Positions 35,228-46,924 of a stretch of DNA of 64,000 nt are shown in pieces (position 1 is the stretch's first letter; each line of letters begins with the position of its first letter). Source of the stretch: Cupriavidus basilensis (GTDB taxonomy: Bacteria > Pseudomonadota > Gammaproteobacteria > Burkholderiales > Burkholderiaceae); contig NZ_BBQM01000015.1 in the NCBI RefSeq assembly GCF_000876015.1, positions 248,001-312,000 on the forward strand. The letters are read 5' to 3'. Below the pieces are notes generated by a model. It worked only from the letters and a program-made list of their open reading frames with translations, was not told where the DNA came from and made no database searches. A program made the position numbers and the translations under genes.

Positions 35228-36580
35228 ATGACATCCATCGAACGCCGCGGCATGGCCGCCATGCTGCTGGCGGTTTCGCTCGCCACGCTGGACACGGCGA
35301 TCGCCAACACCGCGCTGCCGGCCATCGCGGCCGACCTGCACGCCACGCCGGCGGCCTCCGTCTGGATCATCAATGCCTACCAGCTGGCGATGGTCGCCAC
35401 GGTGCTGCCGTTCGCGGCGCTGGGCGGCATCATCGGGCACCGGCGCGTCTACCTGGGCGGGCTGATGCTGTTCATCGTGTCCTCGGTGGTGTGCGCGCTG
35501 TCGTGGTCGCTGCCCTCGCTGGCGGCCGCGCGCCTGCTGCAGGGCGTGGGCGCGAGCGCCATCATGAGCGTGAACGCGGCGCTGGTCAGCGCGATCTTCC
35601 CGCCGCACCGGCTCGGGCGCGGCGTGGGGCTGAACGCGCTGGTGGTGGGCGTGTCGTTCGCGGTCGGGCCCACGGTGGCGTCGCTGATCCTCTCGCTGGG
35701 GCCGTGGCCCTGGCTGTTCGCCGTCAACCTGCCGATCGGCCTGCTCGCGCTGGCCGCGGCGTGGCCCACGCTGCCGCAGACCGCGCGCAGCACGCACCGC
35801 TTCGACCGCGTGGCGGCCGGGCTCAACGTGCTTACCTTCGCCTCGCTGATCTTCGCGCTGGGCGAGGGCGCGCAGCGCGCGCCGGCGGCGCAGTCGCTGA
35901 CGGCGCTGGTGGTGTTCGCGGTGGCCTTCGTGCTGCTGCTGCGCCGCGAGCGCGGCCATCCCGCGCCGATGCTGCCGGTGGACCTGATGAAGCGGCCGAT
36001 GTTCGCGCTGTCGGCGATGACCGCGGTGTGCTCGTTCGCCGCGCAGGGCCTGGCCTTCGTGTCGCTGCCGTTCTTCTTCGAGAGCGTGCTGGGGCGCAGC
36101 CCGATCGAGACCGGCTTCCTGATGACGCCGTGGTCGGCGGTGGTGGCGCTGATGGCGCCCATCGCCGGGCGGCTGTCGGACCGCTATCCGCCGGGCCTGC
36201 TGGGCGGCGTGGGGCTGGCGGTGCTGAGCGCGGGCATGGCCTCGCTGGCGCTGATGCCGGCGCAACCGAGCGCGCTCGACATCGGCATCCGCATGGCGAT
36301 CTGCGGCGCCGGCTTCGGCTTCTTCCAGTCGCCCAACCTCAAGGCGCTGATGTCCAGCGCGCCGCGCGAGCGCGCCGGCGGCGCCAGCGGCACCATCGCC
36401 ACCGTGCGCCTGCTGGGCCAGGCCACCGGCGCCGCGCTGGTGGCGCTGTGCTTCAGCATCGCCGGGCACCACGGGCCGACGCTGGCGCTGGCGCTGGGCG
36501 CGGGCTTTGCCGGCGTGGCCAGCATCGCCAGCGGGCTGCGGCTGGTCGCGCGCGAGCCGGCGGCGGCCGGCAAGTCTTGA
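35228..36580 (+). CDS. MFS transporter, DHA2-like
   Basis: 450-residue inner membrane carrier with 13-14 hydrophobic segments. Family features: AVSLATLDTAIANTALPAIA (motif D1 of drug exporters), WIINAYQLAMVATVLPFAAL, GGIIGHRRVYLGGLMLFI and the motif-C-like GVSFAVGPTVASLIL. ATG 35228 opens the first hydrophobic helix; a GTG at 35177 would add 17 polar residues and is the alternative start. Neither has a strong ribosome binding site. Drug or metabolite export is likely; substrate unknown. Confidence 0.88.
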   Translation: MTSIERRGMAAMLLAVSLATLDTAIANTALPAIAADLHATPAASVWIINAYQLAMVATVLPFAALGGIIGHRRVYLGGLMLFIVSSVVCALSWSLPSLAAARLLQGVGASAIMSVNAALVSAIFPPHRLGRGVGLNALVVGVSFAVGPTVASLILSLGPWPWLFAVNLPIGLLALAAAWPTLPQTARSTHRFDRVAAGLNVLTFASLIFALGEGAQRAPAAQSLTALVVFAVAFVLLLRRERGHPAPMLPVDLMKRPMFALSAMTAVCSFAAQGLAFVSLPFFFESVLGRSPIETGFLMTPWSAVVALMAPIAGRLSDRYPPGLLGGVGLAVLSAGMASLALMPAQPSALDIGIRMAICGAGFGFFQSPNLKALMSSAPRERAGGASGTIATVRLLGQATGAALVALCFSIAGHHGPTLALALGAGFAGVASIASGLRLVAREPAAAGKS

Positions 36581-36613
36581 TGCCTTGATCTGCCGCCGCG
36601 GGCCGCTCCGGGG

Positions 36614-37591
<978 letters not shown>

Positions 37592-37906
37592 CTTGCCGCT
37601 CCTTGGTGATCGGTGGTTGGTGAGGGTTGCATGGTAGGCCAATCCCCGCGCGGCTGCAGGCGGCGCGCGCGGCGGAGATTGGCCTCTTCCGCGCGCTATC
37701 GCGAACAGCGGACCGGCATCTTCGATTTTGTCGCAGCGGTTTCACCGCGTGGAAATGGCAAAAGCAAGCCGCGATTGAAAATCAGACGGGTCCAATATAT
37801 CCAATTTCTGATGTTTGATAGGTTTGGCCGTCGGGATCGCGCATGGGGCATGCGTTCACGACGCAGATCGGATCAACATAGAAGGAATCATGGAATAGGA
37901 GACTTC
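37592..37906. other. Low-GC upstream region of the amidase gene
   Basis: 315 bases in which GC falls sharply from about 37730. TTGAAA at 37775-37780 and TATATC at 37796-37801 resemble promoter boxes, but the 15-base spacer is short. The border of the low-GC island lies within this region. No repeats or integrase signatures mark it. Confidence 0.35.
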
Positions 37907-38512
37907 ATGCTGTTCATATCAAAGCAGGGCCATGTGGACGCGGAGCGCGTCATCGTGAAGATCTTTCCGGCAATCGAGAACGGGCCAATGGAGAAGGTCA
38001 ATGGCATTGTCGTCCATCAAACCGGAGGGTCTACCGCGAATAGTGCGTTTGAAAGCTATAAGGAAGCGGGTGCCAATGGGGCCCATTTCCTGATCGACAA
38101 AAGTGGTGTTATCTATCAGACGGCTTCACTACTCAGGGGTACCAGTCACGTTGGGAAATTGAAGTCCCGGTGCGTCGCCACGAAGGCTTGTTCGCCAGAG
38201 GAGTTCAAGACCGCATATTCAATGCGAAACAAGTACAAGAAGCTGTCGAGACGAGAGCACAAAAAGAAATTTCCAGAAAGATACCCATCCAATTTCGATT
38301 CTGTTGGCATCGAGCTGGTTGGAAAAGCAATATCCGGCGAAGGCGAGGATGCAATCTATGAGCCAGTGACAAGTCAGCAGAATGCATCTCTGGAATGGTT
38401 GGTCAGGGAGTTATCCGAGACGCTGGGTACTTCTATGCAGGAAGTTTATCGGCATCCGGATCTTTCATACAAAGTGAAATCGGAGGCAAGGACAGCAAAA
38501 TGGGATCGTTGA
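37907..38512 (+). CDS. N-acetylmuramoyl-L-alanine amidase (Amidase_2/PGRP fold), possible toxin
   Basis: 201-residue predicted peptidoglycan amidase. Zinc-site residues are His37 (GIVVHQTGG), His81 (TSHVGK) and His183 (YRHPDLSYKVKSEA), with the family's AHFLIDKSGVIYQTA at residues 59-73. There is no signal peptide, so it must leave the cell by another route (type VI secretion or lysis) or act after entry. AGGAG precedes the ATG at 37907. Base composition is near 50% GC against ~70% around it, with unlike codon use, which indicates transfer. The next gene overlaps by 13 bases and encodes an exported Cys-rich protein, as in effector/immunity pairs. Confidence 0.82.
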   Translation: MLFISKQGHVDAERVIVKIFPAIENGPMEKVNGIVVHQTGGSTANSAFESYKEAGANGAHFLIDKSGVIYQTASLLRGTSHVGKLKSRCVATKACSPEEFKTAYSMRNKYKKLSRREHKKKFPERYPSNFDSVGIELVGKAISGEGEDAIYEPVTSQQNASLEWLVRELSETLGTSMQEVYRHPDLSYKVKSEARTAKWDR

Positions 38513-38925
38513 AATATTTGACCTGGGCTGTTCTTGTTTATCTGGCTTGTATGCCACCATCGGCCTTTTCTCGGACGGTAAAAAATGTCTCGGTCGAACT
38601 AGCCGGGGCGAGCGACATACAGGATGACCCGCCGTCCGGGGGGTGCAGAGCATTCCGGCCGACAGCGGCACAGGTGCGCCAGTATTTTTCCAGGGCTTAT
38701 CCTGTCCCGGCGAAGCTGGGCGCGCATGATCGCTACTCGCCGTGCCATGCAAAAGGAACGGTTGCCTTCAGCGACAACACGCGTGGAACGTGGAAGCTAT
38801 CCTCGGGAGGCGCGGCGACCCTGTTCTGGGATACCGGTGATGTGGTTAGCCTGTTCTACGGGAAATATAAATGGCACGATCCATTTGCCGGCATGTATGG
38901 ACTCTGCGATGAGGGCGATTGCTAG
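38500..38925 (+). CDS. Exported cysteine-rich protein, probable amidase immunity protein
   Basis: 141-residue protein of no recognised family. A signal peptide (LTWAVLVYLACMPPSAFS) ends near residue 24, so the mature protein should be periplasmic. Four cysteines in the mature part (GGCRAF, SPCHAK, and GLCDEGDC at the end) suggest two disulfides. GGAG precedes the ATG, which overlaps the amidase gene by 13 bases; the two are translationally coupled. An amidase without a signal paired with a coupled periplasmic partner is the usual arrangement for T6SS cell-wall effectors and their immunity proteins. No T6SS gene lies in the window. Confidence 0.7.
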   Translation: MGSLKYLTWAVLVYLACMPPSAFSRTVKNVSVELAGASDIQDDPPSGGCRAFRPTAAQVRQYFSRAYPVPAKLGAHDRYSPCHAKGTVAFSDNTRGTWKLSSGGAATLFWDTGDVVSLFYGKYKWHDPFAGMYGLCDEGDC

Positions 38926-38978
38926 CGCCCGTGTGGAAATGCATGTGGCGACATGCGCGCAGTCGGCCGGCAATCACC

Positions 38979-39926
38979 TCACTCCTGCGCCGCCGGCGCC
39001 GCCAGCGTCACGCCGGGCGGCAGCGGCTGGCGGCGGATGTCGTCGAGCAGCACGCCGAGCAGGCGCTGCGCGCTCGGCGACAGCGAGCGCAGCGGCCGGG
39101 TGATCACGCAGATCTCGCGCGACAGGCGCGGCTCGTGCAGTTCGAGGAAGACCAGTCCCGGATAGGCGTGGCCCTGGTAGGCCAGCGCGGGCAGCACCGA
39201 GTATTGCTTGCCGGTGCCGAGCATGGCGAACAGCGCGCCCGTGCTTTCCACCTCGTCGTGCGCGCCGCCCAGCACGGGCCAGTGCGTGGCGTGGCTGCGC
39301 AGGAAGTGGCCGATGCCGGTGTCCGCGTTGAAGCCGATGTACTGGGCGGGCGGCAGGTCGGCCCAGCGCAGCGGCCGGCCCAGGTGCGCGAGCGGCAGGT
39401 CGCGGTGGCAGGCCACGCCGTAGCAGTCGGACAGCAGCGGGGTGTAGTGCAGGCCCTCGTGGCCCTGGTACTTGCTGTCGATGGCGAAGTCCACCTCGCC
39501 TTCGAGCACCAGCCGCTCGGCCTGGCGCGCGGCGGGGTTGCGCAGCGAGATGGTGATCTCGGGGTAGGTCTCGCGAAAGCGCGGGATGGCGCTGACCAGG
39601 AACAGGTTGATGACCGAGGTGGCCGCGCCGATGCGCAGGTGGCCGCGGTTGCCCTGCGCCAGCGCCATCAGGTCGTAGACCGAGCTGTCGAAGCCGTTGA
39701 CGACCCTCTCCGCCTCGGGGCGGAAGCGCTCGGCGTGCTGGGTCAGCGCCACGCGCCGCGTGGTGCGGTCGAACATCTTCAGGTCCACCGCTTCTTCGAG
39801 CTGCTGGATGGTGGCGGTGAGCGCGGACTGGGTCATGCACAGGCGCAGCGCCGCCGCGGTGAACGAGCCGGTATCGGCCACGGCGAGGAAGCAGCGCAGT
39901 TGCTTGAGGGTGACGTTGTGGCGCAT
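38979..39926 (-). CDS. LysR-family regulator of the adjacent Bug/aconitase-like cluster
   Basis: 315-residue LysR regulator. Helix-turn-helix residues ~5-60: LRCFLAVADTGSFTAAALRL, TQSALTATIQQLEEAV. The effector domain is complete. It is divergent from the Bug receptor gene at 40149 with 222 bases between, the classic layout for an autoregulated LysR activator and its catabolic operon. The ligand is probably the pathway substrate or an intermediate. Confidence 0.9.
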   Translation of the reverse strand: MRHNVTLKQLRCFLAVADTGSFTAAALRLCMTQSALTATIQQLEEAVDLKMFDRTTRRVALTQHAERFRPEAERVVNGFDSSVYDLMALAQGNRGHLRIGAATSVINLFLVSAIPRFRETYPEITISLRNPAARQAERLVLEGEVDFAIDSKYQGHEGLHYTPLLSDCYGVACHRDLPLAHLGRPLRWADLPPAQYIGFNADTGIGHFLRSHATHWPVLGGAHDEVESTGALFAMLGTGKQYSVLPALAYQGHAYPGLVFLELHEPRLSREICVITRPLRSLSPSAQRLLGVLLDDIRRQPLPPGVTLAAPAAQE

Positions 39927-40016
39927 GGGGCGGGGTCCGGAGCGTAGGTGGCGGCGCGGGGGTGGCGCGCCAGCCTATTTTTCAGCTTTTCAGAAAAATC
40001 GGCAAGATAAATTCGT

Positions 40017-40045
40017 TTGTCTGGATTAATCGGCGTCCCTAGAAT
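40017..40045 (+). promoter_or_regulatory. Sigma-70-type promoter of the Bug/aconitase/RraA operon
   Basis: TTGTCT at 40017-40022, a 17-base spacer and TAGAAT at 40040-40045 form a good promoter in the LysR/Bug gap, giving a leader near 97 bases. The area just upstream (39980-40016) is AT-rich and would suit LysR binding. Confidence 0.6.
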
Positions 40046-40148
40046 CGTTCTTCATCCACGGCGGCGGTACTGCGTGGCGAACGACAAAAAGACAAGAAAG
40101 CCCGAAGCCAGCACAGCGACACCTTCTTCCCCCCACCAAGGACCCCCG

Positions 40149-41132
40149 ATGAAGCGCCTGATCCGCCTTAGCGCAGTACTGCTTGCCTGTTTGCCATGCC
40201 TGGCCGCCGCGGCCGACGGCGCCGCCGACGACGCTTATCCCAACAAGGCGGTGCGCATCGTGGTGCCGTTCGCCCCGGGCGGCTCGACCGACGTGGTGGC
40301 GCGCATCGTCGCCGAGAAGCTGGCGCAGCAGTTCAAGCAGCCGTTCCTGGTGGACAACCGCGCCGGCGCCAGCGGCAACATCGGCGCCGAGCTGGTGGCC
40401 AAGTCGCCCGCGGACGGCTACACGCTGCTGATGGGCGCCACCGGCGTGCTCTCGATCAACGACCATCTCTACAGCCGCATGAACTACGACGTGGCCCGGG
40501 ATTTCGTGCCGGTGAGCTACGTCACGCAGAACGCCAACATCCTGGTGGTCTCGCCGAGCCTGCCGGCCACCACCGTGTCGGAGCTGGTGGCGCTGGCCAA
40601 GAGCAAGCCGGGCACGCTGAGCTTCGCCTCGTCGGGCCCGGGCAGCTCCACCCACCTGTCGGGCGAGCTGTTCAAGGCGATGTCGGGCGTGGACATCCTG
40701 CACGTGCCCTACAAGGGCAGTTCCGCCGCGCTGACCGACCTGCTGGGCGGACAGGTGACGATGCTGTTCGACAACGCGCCGTCCTCCATCGGCTTCGTGC
40801 AGCAGGGCAAGCTGCGCGCGCTGGCCGTGACCAGCCGCAAGCGCCTGCCCGGCCTGCCCAACGTGCCGACCGTGGACGAGGCCGGCTTCAAGGGCTACGA
40901 GTCGCTGTCGTGGTGCGGCATCGTGGCGCCGGCCGGCACCCCGCGCGCGATCGTGCTCAAGCTCAACCGCGCCATCGACCGCATCCTGGCCACCGACGAG
41001 GTCAGGGAGAAGCTGGTGCAGCTGGGCGTGGAGCCGGTCGGCGGCCCGCCCGAGGCGTTCGCGCGGCTGATCCAGTCCGAGCACGAGAAGTGGGGCAAGG
41101 TGGTCAAGACCGCCAACATCAAGCTCAACTGA
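40149..41132 (+). CDS. Bug/TctC-family periplasmic solute-binding protein
   Basis: 327-residue extracytoplasmic receptor of the tripartite tricarboxylate type. Signal peptide ends at ACLPCLAAAA (~residue 22). The family start follows: YPNKAVRIVVPFAPGGSTDV, VDNRAGASGNIGAELVAKSP, then VPYKGSSAALTDLLGGQV and LPNVPTVDEAGFKGYES. These bind carboxylates; the aspartate usually contacting amino acid ligands cannot be placed with certainty. No TctA/TctB membrane genes are nearby, as is common for Bug proteins. First gene of the catabolic cluster. Confidence 0.93.
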   Translation: MKRLIRLSAVLLACLPCLAAAADGAADDAYPNKAVRIVVPFAPGGSTDVVARIVAEKLAQQFKQPFLVDNRAGASGNIGAELVAKSPADGYTLLMGATGVLSINDHLYSRMNYDVARDFVPVSYVTQNANILVVSPSLPATTVSELVALAKSKPGTLSFASSGPGSSTHLSGELFKAMSGVDILHVPYKGSSAALTDLLGGQVTMLFDNAPSSIGFVQQGKLRALAVTSRKRLPGLPNVPTVDEAGFKGYESLSWCGIVAPAGTPRAIVLKLNRAIDRILATDEVREKLVQLGVEPVGGPPEAFARLIQSEHEKWGKVVKTANIKLN

Positions 41133-41167
41133 CCCCGCGCCGCCGCCCCTTCCTCCCGACCGACACG

Positions 41168-42463
41168 ATGGCGAACACCGACCAATCCCCGGGCCGCACG
41201 CTGGCCGAGAAGCTGCTGTCGCGCGCCGGCGGCCGCGACGTGCGCGCCGGCGACCTCGCCATCTGCGCGCCGCACGCCGTCATGGGCACCGACGGCTCGA
41301 TCCCGATGGCGCTGGACTACTTCCGCCAGATGCAGCCCGAGGGCGAGCCGCTGCCGCCGCCGGCGGCGCCCGAGCGGCTGGTGTTCGCGCTCGACCACTA
41401 CGGCGCCACCTCCGGCGCGCGCGCGCTGGCCTTGCAGGAAGTGGCGCGGGCCTATGCGCTGGCGCACGGCGTGGGCCTGTTCGAAGCGGGCGAGGGCATC
41501 GGCCACCAGTTGATGCTGGAACGCGGCCGGGTGCTGCCGGGCACGCTGGCGGTGGGCGCCGACTCGCACGCCGTGAGCTACGGCGCGCTCAACGCCTTCG
41601 GCTCGGGCATCGGCTCTTCCGACCTGGCCGGCATCCTGCAATGCAACCAGCTGTGGCTGAAGGTGCCGGGTTCGCTGCGCATCCGCCTGCATGGCGCGCT
41701 GCCGGCCCATGCCTCGGCCAAGGACCTCGCGCTGGCGATGGCGCGGCGCATCGGCGCGGGCGGCGCCAACTACCTGGCGCTGGAATTCGCCGGGCCCGGC
41801 GTGGCCGCGCTCGACATGGACGACCGCATCGTGCTGGCCAACATGTCGGTGGAGATGGGCGCCAAGGCGGGCCTGTTCCCGTTCGACGCGCGCACCGCGG
41901 CCTGGTTGTCGGGCCGCGCGCGCGAGCCCTACGAGCCGGCCGCGGCGGACCCGGACGCGGCCTACGCCGGCACGCTCGACTTCGACCTCGGCGCCGTCGT
42001 CCCGCAGGTGGCGCTGCCGCACCGCGTGGACGGCGTGATCGACCTCGCCCAGGCGCCGGCGACCCGCGTCGACATGGTCTACCTCGGCACCTGCACGGGC
42101 GGACGCAGCAAGGACTACCGCGAGGCGCTGGACGTGCTGCGCGCCGGCGGCGGCGTGGCGCCCGGCGTGCGGCTGGTGGTGACGCCGGCCTCCGAGACGG
42201 TGCGCGCCGAGCTGGCGGGCAGCGGCATGCTGGCCGAGTTCGAGGCGCTCGGCGCGCAGATCCAGCCGCCCGGCTGCGGCGCGTGCTGCGGCACCTGCGG
42301 CAGCATTCCCGCCGACGGCATGCGCGTGATCTCCACCGCCAACCGCAATTTCAAGGGGCGCATGGGCAACCGGCAGTCGGAGATCTTCCTGGCGTCGCCG
42401 CGCGCGTGCGCGGGCGCGGCCGTCACCGGCCACCTGGTGGATCCGCGCGACCTCGCGCCGTGA
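41168..42463 (+). CDS. Aconitase-superfamily large subunit (LeuC/homoaconitase-like)
   Basis: 431-residue Fe-S hydro-lyase subunit related to isopropylmalate isomerase and homoaconitase large subunits. Cluster cysteines: Cys309 in YLGTCTGGRSKD, and Cys370/Cys373 in PPGCGACCG. Other family blocks: VFALDHYGATSG, LPGTLAVGADSHAVSYGALN, FGSGIGSSDLAG. It pairs with the small subunit at 42540. Since it is not in a leucine operon but with an aminotransferase and an RraA-like aldolase, a catabolic substrate is likely. It would hydrate or isomerise a branched dicarboxylate; the exact substrate is unknown. Confidence 0.88.
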   Translation: MANTDQSPGRTLAEKLLSRAGGRDVRAGDLAICAPHAVMGTDGSIPMALDYFRQMQPEGEPLPPPAAPERLVFALDHYGATSGARALALQEVARAYALAHGVGLFEAGEGIGHQLMLERGRVLPGTLAVGADSHAVSYGALNAFGSGIGSSDLAGILQCNQLWLKVPGSLRIRLHGALPAHASAKDLALAMARRIGAGGANYLALEFAGPGVAALDMDDRIVLANMSVEMGAKAGLFPFDARTAAWLSGRAREPYEPAAADPDAAYAGTLDFDLGAVVPQVALPHRVDGVIDLAQAPATRVDMVYLGTCTGGRSKDYREALDVLRAGGGVAPGVRLVVTPASETVRAELAGSGMLAEFEALGAQIQPPGCGACCGTCGSIPADGMRVISTANRNFKGRMGNRQSEIFLASPRACAGAAVTGHLVDPRDLAP

Positions 42464-42539
42464 GGCCCAGGTGCGGCCCCCGATGCCAGCCATGCAGTGA
42501 ACGCAGCAGCAAACCGAGCAGCAAACCGAGCAGCAGACG

Positions 42540-44398
<1,859 letters not shown>

Positions 44399-44438
44399 TC
44401 CGCCCCGGCCCAACCGAAAACCGAACCTGGAGACGCCC

Positions 44439-45140
44439 ATGAGCACCGAATCCCAACCCGTCCAGTGGCCAGCCGGCTACCGCATCAACCCGCGCGCGGC
44501 CGGTCCCGCGGCCGACCTCGTGGCGGCCTTCCGCGACATGCCGGTGGCCGCCGTGGGCGACGCCATGAGCCGCAACGTGGGCGCCATCGGCCTGCGCCAG
44601 TACCACGCGCGGCTCGATACCGTGCTGTGCGGCCCGGCCGTCACGGTGCGCGTGCGGCCCGGCGACAACCTGATGATCCACAAGGCGCTGATGATGGTGG
44701 AGGCCGGCGACGTGCTGGTCATCGACGGCGGCGGCGACGTGACGCAGGCGCTGGTCGGCGGCCTGATGCGCACCACCTGCGTGGCCCGCAAGCTCGGCGG
44801 CCTGGTGATCGACGGCGCCGTGCGCGACCTGTGCGAGTGGGCCGAGGAGGGCATGCCGATCTTCGCCAGGGGCCACACCCACCGCGGCCCGAGCAAGGAC
44901 GGCCCGGGCGAGATCAACGTGCCGGTGTCGTGCGCCGGGCTGGTGGTGATGCCGGGCGACCTCGTGATCGGCGACGCCGACGGCGTGATCGCGGTGCCGG
45001 CGGCCGAGGCGGCCGACGTACTGCGCAAGACCCGCGCCCACCTGGAGAAGGAAGCGCAGATCCGCGAATCCAACCGCACCGGCACCGCCGACCGCGAGCG
45101 CTTCGACGCCGTGCTGCGGGCCAAGGGCCTGCCGGTCTGA
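44439..45140 (+). CDS. RraA-family aldolase (HMG/oxaloacetate type)
   Basis: 233-residue enzyme of the class II HMG aldolase/RraA family. These cleave 4-hydroxy-4-methyl-2-oxoglutarate or 4-carboxy-4-hydroxy-2-oxoadipate to pyruvate and a second 2-oxo acid, or decarboxylate oxaloacetate. Active-site region: AGDVLVIDGGGD, GGLMRTT, and GGLVIDGAVRDLCEWAE with the Arg-Asp pair. Typical length. GGAG lies 7-10 bases before the ATG. Last gene of the operon, followed by a bidirectional terminator. The aldolase role fits a catabolic path better than the RNase-E-inhibitor name. Confidence 0.88.
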   Translation: MSTESQPVQWPAGYRINPRAAGPAADLVAAFRDMPVAAVGDAMSRNVGAIGLRQYHARLDTVLCGPAVTVRVRPGDNLMIHKALMMVEAGDVLVIDGGGDVTQALVGGLMRTTCVARKLGGLVIDGAVRDLCEWAEEGMPIFARGHTHRGPSKDGPGEINVPVSCAGLVVMPGDLVIGDADGVIAVPAAEAADVLRKTRAHLEKEAQIRESNRTGTADRERFDAVLRAKGLPV

Positions 45141-45211
45141 ACGGCCACGCCCGCGCATGCCTGGCCGGCGGGCCGGGCATGCGCGGGCGCGCGGCAGCCG
45201 CCGGAAAGCAC

Positions 45212-45243
45212 AAAGCCCGCGCGGCGTGAACCGTGCGGGCTTT
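45212..45243. terminator. Bidirectional terminator between RraA and tRNA-fMet
   Basis: AAAGCCCGC (45212-45220) pairs with GCGGGCTTT (45235-45243) across a 14-base loop. It ends the rightward RraA operon and the leftward tRNA transcript; T-rich flanks occur on both strands. Confidence 0.75.
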
Positions 45244-45253
45244 GCTGGAATCC

Positions 45254-45329
45254 TGGTTGCGGGGGCAGGACTTGAACCTGCGACCTTCGGGTTATGAGCC
45301 CGACGAGCTGCCAACTGCTCCACCCCGCG
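45254..45329 (-). tRNA. Initiator tRNA-fMet (CAT anticodon)
   Basis: 76 bases on minus with encoded 3' CCA. Anticodon loop CTCATAA is closed by three G-C pairs (GGG/CCC), and the acceptor begins with C1 opposite A72, an unpaired end. Both are initiator marks, distinguishing it from elongator Met. GGTTCAAGTCC forms the T-arm. Confidence 0.97.
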
Positions 45330-45614
45330 AAACGAAATATACCCGGATTGGTGCGTAATGGAAAGTCCTGATTGGATTTTCTTTTTCCATTGTCGGTGGG
45401 AGCCGGGTGCTCGATACGGGGCTGGGTGGTGGAAAGATCGCGCAAGTTTGCGCATCTTCGTGCTATGAAGTGGGAAAAACCGCATTCACGGCCATCATCC
45501 GACGTGATCGGAGCGGCGTCGGCGGGGCTTCGCATCGTTCCTGCCGGCGCAATAATGCCGGTGGCCCGGCGGCGTGCCGGGAGGCATGGGCGCGCGGAAC
45601 GGCCCGGGAAGTCG

Positions 45615-45857
45615 TCAGCCGGTGCTGCCGTCCGCCTTCTGCGCCGGTGCCAGCGTGAAGCGCGCGGACAGGTCGGCTTCGTCGCTCAGCGGGTCCTGGG
45701 GCTGCACGATGCCTTTGGCGCTGAGCTTGGTCAGGGTGCGCGCGGCCTGGATCGGGCTGACGCCCGCGGCCTTGGCGACCTGGTATGCATCCATCGGGGT
45801 GCCCGCTTTCTGCAGGGCGTCGAGTACTGCCTGGCGGGTGTCGTGATTGTTGTTCAT
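45615..45857 (-). CDS. Small winged-helix/MarR-like protein
   Basis: 80-residue protein, mostly a winged helix: QAVLDALQKAGTPMDAYQVA, then AKAAGVSPIQAARTLTKLSA as recognition motif. Close to a helix-turn-helix module alone, with a short charged tail. The ATG at 45857 is in context ATGAACAACAAT, with GAAAT just before and no strong Shine-Dalgarno. Function unknown; it may be a local regulator. It is divergent from xni. Confidence 0.7.
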   Translation of the reverse strand: MNNNHDTRQAVLDALQKAGTPMDAYQVAKAAGVSPIQAARTLTKLSAKGIVQPQDPLSDEADLSARFTLAPAQKADGSTG

Positions 45858-46092
45858 TTCCGGGCGCGGGTTGGATGTGGTCAGACTAGACGGAGTGGGG
45901 CGCGCGCGCAACCCCGGGTTCTCGCCAATCGCGCCGCTTGAAGCGCCGCGGCCATCGCCGCCGTTGCCTTTCGCGCCCGCCGTCTTGCCCACTTTGCCGC
46001 GCGCGGCCGGCCGCCGGCGCCGCGCCGCGGTTGCGCCGGCGGCCCGGCACGTCAGAATAGAGGGTCTGACGAGAAGTCGCACCGCACGCACC

Positions 46093-46896
46093 ATGACGCA
46101 AACACTCCTGCTGATCGACGGCCTGAACATCCTGCGCCGCGTCTACGAGGCCAACCCGGCGCAAGACATCCCGGCCAAGGTCGAGGGCGCGGTGATCTCG
46201 GCGCTGGCCTCGTTCCGGCGCGCGCTCGCCGAGTGCCGCACCACGCATGCGCTGGCGGCGTTCGACACCGGCGGCAAGACCTGGCGCCACGAACTCTATC
46301 CGCCGTACCGCCAGCACCGCAAGCCGATGGACCCGGAGCTGGCCGAGGTGATCCCGGATTTCCGCCTGACGCTGACCGAGGTGCTGGGCCTGCAGACCGT
46401 CGCCATCGACGGCTTCGAGGCCGACGACATCATCGGCACCGCCTATTACCGCTGGACCGCGGCCAAGGACGGCGCGGCGATCCCGGTGAGCACCGACAAG
46501 GACGTGCTCCAGCTGATCGCCGACGGCGCCGTGGTGCGCAACCACTTCGCCACCGCGAAGAACGGCGAGCGCGCGTGGTTCGACGAGTCCTACGTGATGG
46601 ACAAGTTCGGCGTGGCCAGCCACCAGCTGGCGGACTACCTGGCCTTGCTGGGGGACAGCTCGGACGACATTCCCGGCGTCGAGAAGATCGGCGCTAAGAC
46701 CGCCGCGCGGCTGCTGGGGCAGTACGGCGACCTCGAAGGCGTGCTCGCCAACGCGGCCGGGGAGAAGGGCGTGATCGGCAAGAACCTGGCCGAGCAGGCG
46801 CATCTGGCGCGGCTGTCGCGCCAGCTGTTGTCGCTCAGGACCGATGCGCAGCTCGGGCTGACGTGGAACATGCTGCGGCTGCCCGAGCCGGCCTAG
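46093..46896 (+). CDS. Xni-like flap endonuclease / 5'-3' exonuclease
   Basis: 267-residue nuclease resembling the 5' nuclease domain of DNA polymerase I and E. coli Xni (ExoIX). Metal-binding acids occur in LLIDGLNILRR, GFEADDIIGTAY, STDKDVLQL and GDSSDDIPGV. A helix-3-turn-helix follows (EKIGAKTAARLLGQYG). It lacks polymerase domains. It would trim flaps in repair or Okazaki processing. The ATG follows a CGCACC context with weak ribosome binding. Confidence 0.9.
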   Translation: MTQTLLLIDGLNILRRVYEANPAQDIPAKVEGAVISALASFRRALAECRTTHALAAFDTGGKTWRHELYPPYRQHRKPMDPELAEVIPDFRLTLTEVLGLQTVAIDGFEADDIIGTAYYRWTAAKDGAAIPVSTDKDVLQLIADGAVVRNHFATAKNGERAWFDESYVMDKFGVASHQLADYLALLGDSSDDIPGVEKIGAKTAARLLGQYGDLEGVLANAAGEKGVIGKNLAEQAHLARLSRQLLSLRTDAQLGLTWNMLRLPEPA

Positions 46897-46924
46897 GCGC
46901 GGGCGCGAGGGCGGCGGCAGTGCT

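Noticed and set aside
37592..38978. Prophage or integrative element around the low-GC amidase
   Set aside because: No integrase, att-like repeats, tRNA junction or phage structural genes are seen; only two foreign-looking genes are present.
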